DNA from: a virus
Virus record (IMG/VR): IMGVR_UViG_3300006117_000466
Coordinates: 1-46,978 of that record
Reading direction: 5' to 3' (one strand)
DNA length: 46,978 nt
Shown: positions 38,887-46,021 of the stretch, piece by piece
How the letters are laid out: each line of letters opens with the position of its first letter
Numbering within the stretch: position 1 is the first letter of the stretch
The notes under the pieces: generated by a model
The model's input: only the letters and a program-made list of their open reading frames with translations
Told to the model about the DNA's origin: nothing
The model's database searches: none
Position numbers and translations under genes: made by a program

Positions 38887-39009
38887 ATGGGAGGCCGGCC
38901 ATACCGCAACCTAGTCTCGATAGCCCGTTATACAGGGCTGTAAGGATTTCTCGGACGATCTGTGCCGTCGTCGTCAGGATAGACTGGGTATTGGTTTTCA
39001 TCCATATAT
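38887..39009 (-). other. Leader of the metallopeptidase gene with a possible 25-residue ORF
   Basis: A frame of 25 codons (39005-38928, start MDENQYPVY, very acidic and proline/tyrosine-rich) follows AGGT at good spacing right after the methyltransferase stop. The remaining leader contains GGCCGGCC and an AGCCC/GGGCT hairpin. Translation is unproven. Confidence 0.35.
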
Positions 39010-39633
39010 TTACCTAGAATTCGCTTCATCCATCATCTGCTGTACATAGGGATATTTAGGAATTCTCTCGATTACACACTCTACTTCGTAAGTGCCTTCT
39101 GAATGTATTTCGCACGGAATCGTGTAATCAAACCCTAGATCATTGTCTTGACAGTGACGTAACCGCCATTCTCCCAGGGGTAAACTGTTATGTAGCTCTG
39201 TTAATAGCGTACCCGCATGATATAAACGCTTGTGATCGTCATTAAATCTGCTGGGTAAGAAGAATGTTTTTTCGTATAGTTGATAGTGCGGAACTACTAT
39301 TATTAAAAAACCGCCTGGCTTTAGTACCCTAAACCACTCGTGCAGGGCTGTTGAAAAATCTTCTATGTGTTCTAAGCAGTGACTAGAATATACAGCATCT
39401 TGTGTTTTATCTTCAAAAGGCAAATGTATTCCGTCATACCCGGGATATCCTAAATCGATGCCCTTAGCATTAGGCACTATACCTAATTCTGTTTCCCATT
39501 CGCCTGATCCTCGATGTCCTATTTCAAGTATCTTGTCTCCGCTTAGATACTTGTCCATAAAGCCGCTGTAGATCTTAGCGGCATAGGTCTTTAGGCTTTC
39601 TGCGCCTACTTTACGTTTTGCATTCCACGCCAT
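39010..39633 (-). CDS. SAM-dependent methyltransferase (type 11)
   Basis: 207 residues. ILEIGHRGSGEWE (degenerate motif I), IHLPFEDKTQDAVYSSHCLEHIED (motif II with HCLEH), then FRVLKPGGFLIIVVPHY, the class I methyltransferase plan. Substrate unknown; similar genes lie near phage fibre and glycan-modification genes. A TAAATA-like box lies about 25 bp upstream. Confidence 0.8.
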   Translation of the reverse strand: MAWNAKRKVGAESLKTYAAKIYSGFMDKYLSGDKILEIGHRGSGEWETELGIVPNAKGIDLGYPGYDGIHLPFEDKTQDAVYSSHCLEHIEDFSTALHEWFRVLKPGGFLIIVVPHYQLYEKTFFLPSRFNDDHKRLYHAGTLLTELHNSLPLGEWRLRHCQDNDLGFDYTIPCEIHSEGTYEVECVIERIPKYPYVQQMMDEANSR

Positions 39634-39671
39634 TGCTTTACCTTTTTGTTATACGAATATTTAATCGTAGA

Positions 39672-39692
39672 AATGCCGGCAATGCCGGCATT
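39672..39692 (-). other. 9-bp hairpin after the nuclease gene
   Basis: Stem 39672-39680/39684-39692 with a 3-nt loop, made of two tandem ATGCCGGC units. It follows the nuclease stop by 22 bp, but has almost no U tail on the minus strand; a weak terminator at best. Confidence 0.45.
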
Positions 39693-39714
39693 CTGATAGC
39701 TAAGTTAAACTATA

Positions 39715-40548
39715 TTAATCAACTGATGCGTTGGCACCGCAAAGTTTACGTTTTGCATTTGTTAAAGCACCAAAGTCTACTGGCCATTCTTTGCCTGGAG
39801 CAAGTTCTTGTGCGTTGCCTGGCATAGCAAACTTAACACCGGCTTGTTGTTCGATCTGTGCGATTGGTAAACGGAACTTGGTCAAGTCGTTGCCTAGGTT
39901 AGGATATGGAGCAACGTGTGGGAACCACCAACCTGCTACAGCACCTGTGTTTTGATCAACTACGATCTTGTAGAAAGCGTGTGGTACAACTACACCAGCA
40001 CCAATCTTCTTGTCTTGTGCATTATAAACACCGCCTGAGATAACATTGAAGTTATGACCGCCTTGGAATGCCCAACCACGTACTGAAGTTTCTAACAACT
40101 TCCAAATACCGCGATTCAATGAACCAGCTTGTGGGCTCATGTTAGTCATCAAGAATGATTCATATTCAACTTGTTGATCCCATGATTGGTCACCGTCTGG
40201 AGCCATGTGGCCTTTGTCGTAACCTGTACCTGCGTAGTCACCTGGAACAGCACCACCTTGGATGCTTTGGTCAGCTACGAAAGCGTTTGAACGAGCTACA
40301 CAACCTAGTGCGTGACCCGGTGTTAGTGTCCACATAACGAAACGTGGTAGTTTTGCTGGAGCATCATATCCAACTAGATATGCTTCGCGGCAAATTGGTT
40401 GTACTGCGCCCTGTACTTGTGGTAAGCCATATGGTGCGTGGACAGCACATTGTTGTACTGTACCCGGAGCACGTTGAGTCCAAGCAAGAGCTTGTGTGCT
40501 GGCTAGGGCTGTTAAGGCTAAGAATAAGCCTGCTAATAGTTTTTTCAT
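39715..40548 (-). CDS. Exported DNA/RNA non-specific endonuclease (NUC1)
   Basis: 277 residues from the ATG at 40548, backed by an AAGGAG site. Signal peptide (about 1-22, cut after ALA). The His-Me-finger active site is DKGHMAP (111-117, H114), followed by an asparagine-bearing NMSPQAGSLNRG, as in NucA/EndoG nucleases. Predicted to enter the periplasm, where it could degrade incoming DNA of rivals or released DNA. No inhibitor gene was recognised, consistent with export. Confidence 0.85.
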   Translation of the reverse strand: MKKLLAGLFLALTALASTQALAWTQRAPGTVQQCAVHAPYGLPQVQGAVQPICREAYLVGYDAPAKLPRFVMWTLTPGHALGCVARSNAFVADQSIQGGAVPGDYAGTGYDKGHMAPDGDQSWDQQVEYESFLMTNMSPQAGSLNRGIWKLLETSVRGWAFQGGHNFNVISGGVYNAQDKKIGAGVVVPHAFYKIVVDQNTGAVAGWWFPHVAPYPNLGNDLTKFRLPIAQIEQQAGVKFAMPGNAQELAPGKEWPVDFGALTNAKRKLCGANASVD

Positions 40549-40558
40549 TATATCTCCT

Positions 40559-40879
40559 TTAGATATGTTTATCGATTCCGCGGCTTTGAACACCGCCTTT
40601 CTTACGTTTTGTACTTAGTTCTTCTATACCGTGACGGATTTGTTCTAGGTTTTGTTCTAAGCCCATCATCATGCCGCCTTTAGCGTCACGACAAATACTT
40701 TGCCAAACTAACAGGTCATTTGATTCTGCTCGTTTGGCTAGATCTTGTAGTTGCCCTCTAGCTTGTGCTATACGGCTTTTTAGTTCCATAGGGTTGGCTT
40801 TTTGATGTCCGTGAATCAAGGGATTGTTTGGATCATCTGTAGCCGCTATTGGAGCTTCTGTTAGTTGATGTATTCTCAT
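40559..40879 (-). CDS. Small protein with MRIHQLTEA start
   Basis: 106 residues, charged, helical. MRIHQLTEAP carries an L-x-E site like a T4 capsid-targeting peptide. C-terminus basic (ELSTKRKKGG). Candidate internal capsid protein; function unknown. Confidence 0.55.
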   Translation of the reverse strand: MRIHQLTEAPIAATDDPNNPLIHGHQKANPMELKSRIAQARGQLQDLAKRAESNDLLVWQSICRDAKGGMMMGLEQNLEQIRHGIEELSTKRKKGGVQSRGIDKHI

Positions 40880-40943
40880 AATGTTATTTACTGTTATAAA
40901 CTACCGTTTCCGTAGATCCAAACACCGCCGATAGCAGTGATTG

Positions 40944-43900
40944 TTATACTGACGCTTTTACAAAACAATTCCCTGCTGTGTTATCCACACAAATATAAGT
41001 TACCCACATTGTAGGATGACTACAGAGATAAAATGATGTTCCTCCAACAGCGTTGTTACTGGTTGAAAGTCCGTGATTGTACTGCTGAGTGCCGCCAATA
41101 TTATTATAAACTATAACATTAACTTGTTTACCTGCGGTATAGTTAGTTAATGTTGCTGTTACAGTTGCGGCGTTTGTATGTAGGTGGATAGTTGTGTCTG
41201 TTGAAAAGTCGATAGTAAATGCAGTTGTGATTCCAGAAATAATCCTTGGTGTAGTGCTATTTGCTATCAGTGTATTAACTGTAGCAGTAGTTGTGTATCC
41301 TAGTCCTAGTACATAGCTTTGTGTAGCATAGTTGGTTAAACTGTTTGCTATCAATGCTGTTACTGTGGCAGTTGTAGTATAAGGACTTAGTGCAGAACTT
41401 GTGATAAAGCCTTGACTGTTTACATAAGTTTGTGTAGCATAGTTGGTTAGACTATTTGCTATCAAACTTGTTACTGTGGCAGTTGTAGTATAACCTAATC
41501 CTAGTACATAGCTTTGTGTGGCATAACCAGTTAATGCGGAACTGGTGATGTATCCACCATCATTGGCCCAGGATATGTTCACTGTGCCTGTAGAATGGTC
41601 AACACGTATGCCTGTACCTGTGGTAATGCTGGTAACGCCGATCGCAGGTGCGCCTGTAATCTGGCTCCATAAGACTGTTGCTGTTGAATTCCACGCTGTG
41701 ATCTGTCTTGTGCTGTCGCGGAATGTTATGCCGCCAAGTGGATTGCCAACAAAACTTAAACCTGTGGCGGTAATGTCTGCTGTCACAGTCTGTATTGTAG
41801 TTGAGTTCAGAGGTGTTAGTTGGAAGCGAACACCTGTGCCAGCAGTTGTATTAGTAAAATCTTGCAGAGCTTGGAAGTTCAAGCGTCCAATACTACTGAT
41901 ATAGCCAGTATCGCCCCAACCTTGTGTACTGATTCGGAATAGTGTGTCATCACTGATTGTGCGTGTAGGTGCTGAGACTGTGCCGCCTGCTTGGCGTCCT
42001 GCAATAATAGGATATGTACCTGTACCAAAACTGTCAATGCTTACGCGAGTGCTGGTGCTGTCCAGGCCAGTAATCTGTAACATTGTGTTGTTATAGTTAC
42101 GAGGTTGTTGAATGCCTGCGGCGTTGCCAATAATGCTTAATGCTGACTGTGTTGATAAGATCGTTGTTGGAGGAATGATTGTAGTCAACCCAGTTCTACC
42201 AACTGTAAATGCTGTGCGTCCTGTTGAGTCTGCTACCTTTATAGGGCGGTTAAAGTTAACAAATCCTGTAGCAGTGGTAACACCAATGTTGATGTCACGG
42301 TCAGGATTGCTAATATAGATATTGTTGTCACGAAGTGTAAACTGTCCTACATTTAGGCCAGCCGCACCTGCTACCACAAAGTCACCATTAATGGCTGTTA
42401 GTCGTAGGTCACTGCCCAGTGTTTCATCTTGTACATAGATGGAGCCAGGGCCTACCCATACTTCTTTCCAACGGCGAGTCGGCGAACCCAAGTTACTGAT
42501 GTTAGTACCAATAGGTATGATGTTGGTGTTGACTAGAACATCTCCCAAGCCTTGGCTGTTTAGGAAAATGTCCGTACCTGGTCTAGTCTGTATATCCAGT
42601 CCAGGTTTTTCTAACGGACGCAATAGAGTAAATGGAGCACCTGGTACAGGCAGTACTTGCCCCAGTATGCTCATGTCTAGGTCAACTACGATATAGTTTG
42701 TGAATGTAGTGCCTGTGGAACCTTTACTGATAACTGTGCTGGGAACAATACTTTGTCCTGCTAAGACATCGCCTAAATTTACCACCTGTGTATTGGTGTT
42801 TAGGTTGAATACAGCGTAAGGAGCCGCGACACCATTGATAATACCGTACTGGCCTATGGTCAATGTATCAGTGCTGGTAGTAGAGTATGTGACTATATTA
42901 CTCAGAACATAATTGGTTAGATATGCTTCAATTTGATTCTGCGTGATCAACAAGCCACCGTTAGGGAAACTTATACTTGGTACATGTACTGTAGCGGCAT
43001 TAGTGCCAGTTGATATTAAAACAAGGTCACCGCCAGGAGTTAATGGCTTGATTGAGTCAACGTTTAATCCTGTGCTGTCCATTGAGGCAACAATGCTATC
43101 GGCAGTATCAGTGGGACCAACAAAGAATTTGACATTAGAAGCAGTAGTACCTATGGCAAGGTTGCCCGAGTCTACGTACAGGTAACCATCGTTAGCACCA
43201 TTGATAACCCACGATGAAGTAGACCAACGACTTGAGTTGATACCCATGTCAATGTAGTGCTTGCCGTCTGTGCCTATATCGTTGGTAACCACATAGTCAC
43301 CACTTGCCCATGTACTGCTGGAATGGTTTTGGAAGTTGACCTGTGAGTAGGTATCCGAGGCCGCATCTATCTGTAGTAGTGCGTTGCTGAACTGGCCCAT
43401 TAGGTTTGAGTAGCCAATATTGGCTCCACCGGTAACAGTTAGGGTAGTAACTGTGGTTTTTGTTGCTATCAAATGTTCTACTTGGAATCCAGCATCATCC
43501 ATCGTGTACCAGTAGTTGTTGTTTAGACTGTAGAGTATGCCTGTGGTCCAAGTACTTGTTCCCAGTACGATACCGCCACCATCAATTTGTGTGTCTTGTG
43601 TTGAATTAGATGCTAGATATATTCTATAACCTTCTACTACTACTGGTGTAACTGAAGTCAGTGTGTTGAGTACGTTTAGGTTGTTGACAGTCAAGTTACC
43701 AAAAGTAACTGTGGCTGTGGTGTTGAGATTCTGCGGTGTGCTTAACTGTATGTCACGGTTGCCCAAGTCTGTAACAATAACTTGGTTGGCTGTGCCTGTA
43801 ACAGAGTGTACACCTGTTTCTACCTGTAGATAGTGTGCATCATTGATGAAGGTTGATACATTGGTAACTGTGAATATGTCAGCGGTAATAAAGCCTTGAC

Positions 43901-44438
43901 TGTTAACATACACCTGTGTGGCATAGTTTGTAAGACTATTTGCAATTAACCCAGTGACTGTAGCTGTTGTAGTGTAAGGATATACGATATCGCTGATTGC
44001 GTTAGTAACATAACCTTGTGTAGCATAGGTGCTTAGATCCGCTGGTTGGAATGTAAACACACCTGTTGTATGATCATATGACAGAGCGCCGCCACCAGTA
44101 GCCGATCCTGTGCCAACGCTCAACATGCTCAATGTGATGCCAGTAGCAGTAGACGCTATGTCTGGACTTGCATCTACCCAGTTGTTGTCGTACCAAACGT
44201 ATAAACGTCCTGTTACAGGATCAAACCATAGCTGTCCGTCTTGGGGATTTTGCGGAGCACCTTCACTGATGAATGTTATGCTTCCGCCACTTAGGGGAAT
44301 ACCGCCTGGAGTATGTCCGTCTGATATGCGGATTACATTGTCGTCTTGTGAGTAGAATAAATGTCCAACTTCACCTACAAAGGTAAGGACACCTCTTTCT
44401 CCTGTAACACGCCCTGATTTGATCTTGTAGAAAGCCAT
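40944..44438 (-). CDS. Long tail fibre with tandem repeats
   Basis: 1164 residues. The N-terminus (FYKIKSGRV, GEVGHLFYSQDDNVIRISDG) is a virion-anchor module. Tandem units YTTTATVT-x-LIANSLTNYATQ-x-YV occur near residues 150-180 and again several times between about 1000 and 1090. The middle is Gly/Thr/Asn-rich beta sequence with many LTVTGG-type turns. AAGGAGG site. The reading frame may be cut short: frame -1 continues 20 codons past the stop with a fibre-like end (see finding). Confidence 0.85.
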   Translation of the reverse strand: MAFYKIKSGRVTGERGVLTFVGEVGHLFYSQDDNVIRISDGHTPGGIPLSGGSITFISEGAPQNPQDGQLWFDPVTGRLYVWYDNNWVDASPDIASTATGITLSMLSVGTGSATGGGALSYDHTTGVFTFQPADLSTYATQGYVTNAISDIVYPYTTTATVTGLIANSLTNYATQVYVNSQGFITADIFTVTNVSTFINDAHYLQVETGVHSVTGTANQVIVTDLGNRDIQLSTPQNLNTTATVTFGNLTVNNLNVLNTLTSVTPVVVEGYRIYLASNSTQDTQIDGGGIVLGTSTWTTGILYSLNNNYWYTMDDAGFQVEHLIATKTTVTTLTVTGGANIGYSNLMGQFSNALLQIDAASDTYSQVNFQNHSSSTWASGDYVVTNDIGTDGKHYIDMGINSSRWSTSSWVINGANDGYLYVDSGNLAIGTTASNVKFFVGPTDTADSIVASMDSTGLNVDSIKPLTPGGDLVLISTGTNAATVHVPSISFPNGGLLITQNQIEAYLTNYVLSNIVTYSTTSTDTLTIGQYGIINGVAAPYAVFNLNTNTQVVNLGDVLAGQSIVPSTVISKGSTGTTFTNYIVVDLDMSILGQVLPVPGAPFTLLRPLEKPGLDIQTRPGTDIFLNSQGLGDVLVNTNIIPIGTNISNLGSPTRRWKEVWVGPGSIYVQDETLGSDLRLTAINGDFVVAGAAGLNVGQFTLRDNNIYISNPDRDINIGVTTATGFVNFNRPIKVADSTGRTAFTVGRTGLTTIIPPTTILSTQSALSIIGNAAGIQQPRNYNNTMLQITGLDSTSTRVSIDSFGTGTYPIIAGRQAGGTVSAPTRTISDDTLFRISTQGWGDTGYISSIGRLNFQALQDFTNTTAGTGVRFQLTPLNSTTIQTVTADITATGLSFVGNPLGGITFRDSTRQITAWNSTATVLWSQITGAPAIGVTSITTGTGIRVDHSTGTVNISWANDGGYITSSALTGYATQSYVLGLGYTTTATVTSLIANSLTNYATQTYVNSQGFITSSALSPYTTTATVTALIANSLTNYATQSYVLGLGYTTTATVNTLIANSTTPRIISGITTAFTIDFSTDTTIHLHTNAATVTATLTNYTAGKQVNVIVYNNIGGTQQYNHGLSTSNNAVGGTSFYLCSHPTMWVTYICVDNTAGNCFVKASV

Positions 44439-44451
44439 TTAGCAGGCCTCC

Positions 44452-44730
44452 TTATTGTTTGTGTGCGTCGTACGCTGAAGGAACACCCGCTACCTTCTTC
44501 AGTAGTTCTAGTTCTTGTTGTAAAGGACTGGCCATTGTGTCGGCGGCGGTGGCTGAAACAGGTTCTTGGTTAGTTGGTAATAACTTAGCAACTTGTGGCG
44601 CTTCATCGGGTGCTGTAACCTGTGCTGGCTGTACAACTGCCACGGATGCTGGAGGAGCAACTGCTGGCTGGCCACCTTCCACGCGATCAATCACGTTGGC
44701 AATGTGTCTTAATATTTCGGCGGCTCGCAT
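44452..44730 (-). CDS. Small fibre-associated protein
   Basis: 92 residues. Short helix MRAAEILRHIANVID, a Pro/Ala/Val/Gln linker, then a helix LQQELELLKKVAGVPSAYD. AAGGAG site. Similar small proteins lie between fibre genes in T4-like marine phages, perhaps as fibre chaperones or hinges; function unknown. Confidence 0.6.
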   Translation of the reverse strand: MRAAEILRHIANVIDRVEGGQPAVAPPASVAVVQPAQVTAPDEAPQVAKLLPTNQEPVSATAADTMASPLQQELELLKKVAGVPSAYDAHKQ

Positions 44731-44739
44731 GGTATCTCC

Positions 44740-45033
44740 TTAGGCTACTGGTGTAATTGAAATCCAACCATTTGCTCCACCACCTGTAACTTCTACAAAT
44801 GTGATAGTGCTGGTTGAATCTAGTTTGAAGTGTTCTACAGTACCTGGAGGAATCAACAAGTCTGAATTGTTGTCTGCTGTACCTTCTCCGCCAAAATTGA
44901 TCACACATGGCTGTCCTGATGTTGCTATTCTTACTTTAAGTGGAGCAACACCTGCGAATGTGGTTGCGTTGTGAGTACCAGTTGTACTTGAAATTTGATA
45001 TAAGCCTGTTGGGCCTAGTGGTTTTGATAACAT
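44740..45033 (-). CDS. Small beta-rich virion protein
   Basis: 97 residues, Gly/Thr/Ser-rich with regular strands (PLKVRIATSGQPCVINFGG; HFKLDSTSTITFVEVTGGG). AAAGGAA site. Probably a fibre tip, spike or decoration protein; no family recognised. Confidence 0.6.
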   Translation of the reverse strand: MLSKPLGPTGLYQISSTTGTHNATTFAGVAPLKVRIATSGQPCVINFGGEGTADNNSDLLIPPGTVEHFKLDSTSTITFVEVTGGGANGWISITPVA

Positions 45034-45045
45034 GTTTTTCCTTTG

Positions 45046-45308
45046 TCAGGACCTGTGTTGTTCCTGAAACAATAAAATATGGGCATTAAAATCTGCTGTG
45101 AAATCAGCGTCTAACTCTGCACCATCACCTTCGTTTAACTTAAAATCTGCGCCTGTAACTGTACCTTCTACAACATACAAGTACGCTCTAGATATATTTA
45201 GCGTAGTTTCTCCACGAATCCATCCAAACTGTTATTGCTGAATGTTCTGCGGCTTTTAATCCAACCTACATCCAGCATGCCCCTAGTGTTAGCAGGGCGT
45301 ATCCACAT
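45046..45308 (-). pseudogene. Frameshifted pirin/YhaK-like remnant
   Basis: An ATG at 45308 with an AGGA site directly follows the LamG-gene stop. The first frame gives ANTRGMLDVGWIKSRRTFS, like the N-terminus of pirins (RG..D.GWL.SR.TFS), and stops at 45198. The next frame over gives FGWIRGETTLNISRAYLYVV, then EGDGAELDA and AHILLFQ, like the C-terminal cupin of YhaK-type pirins, stopping at 45046. A single extra base in a TTT run would join them into 87 residues. The middle of a normal pirin (about 140 residues) is missing. Either a decayed gene or a sequence error. Confidence 0.55.
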
Positions 45309-45309
45309 G

Positions 45310-46020
45310 TTATCCTAACCTTCCTTTCATACCATGGTAATCTGTTAGTATCTCTGCAGAACTTAATGCTCTGTTGTACATCCTTAGGGTATTGATACGG
45401 CCATCGAGATAACTATCTTGAGGATAATTACTGCGACCAATGTAGTTATAATTACGAGTCACACTGCCTTCTGGGCCGCCTAACTGTTGTGCTACCTGTT
45501 GACCATTTATGAATAGTGTCTGAGTCGTGCCCGCCTGCGTTGCCGCCAGTTGAGCCCATTGATTCGGTGGAATTTGTGCTGGACTTTGTAGATTATTGGC
45601 ATTGGCATAGAAAACAGGATATCCACTGTTGCCAGACGTCACAGCAACAATCACATTGTCTTGGCCAGCACCGTTACCAAAGTCAAACAGTCTACTCCAA
45701 GACGCATAACTTCTAACATAAACCCAACCAATGGCTGTAAAGTCTCCGTTGAACATGTTGGCAGGTGCTATCTGTGCGTAGTTCTCGTTTGAAAAATCTA
45801 CAGATACGCTATCTGATGCGCTAAAATTTCCATATAATGGAGCATCATAGTGATTGTTACTGAGATCAACCCAAGTTTCAAATCCTGGTTGGTAACTGGT
45901 AGGATTAGCCGCATCTAACCACAATATTATGCCATTAGTGATTATGGGAATCAGTCCTGATAGTGTGATTCCAGGATTAATGGTTATACCAGGATTGATA
46001 GTTAATGTAGCCGCAACCAT
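45310..46020 (-). CDS. LamG/concanavalin-like fibre protein
   Basis: 236 residues. NGIILWLDAANPTSYQPG, then WVDLSNNHYDAPLYGN, FTAIGWVYVRSYASWSRLFDFG, TLFINGQQV and the end INTLRMYNRALSSAEILTDY are the landmarks of LamG-type sugar-binding domains, a complete single copy. Before it lies an ITINPGITLSG repeat, an attachment stalk. Likely a host-glycan-binding adhesin. Starts at TAATATG. Confidence 0.85.
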   Translation of the reverse strand: MVAATLTINPGITINPGITLSGLIPIITNGIILWLDAANPTSYQPGFETWVDLSNNHYDAPLYGNFSASDSVSVDFSNENYAQIAPANMFNGDFTAIGWVYVRSYASWSRLFDFGNGAGQDNVIVAVTSGNSGYPVFYANANNLQSPAQIPPNQWAQLAATQAGTTQTLFINGQQVAQQLGGPEGSVTRNYNYIGRSNYPQDSYLDGRINTLRMYNRALSSAEILTDYHGMKGRLG

Positions 46021-46021
46021 A

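Noticed and set aside
41545-44355. Several plus-strand frames of 60-120 codons inside the fibre gene
   Set aside because: They are complements of the Thr/Val-rich fibre codons; no ribosome sites, and the fibre frame is unbroken.
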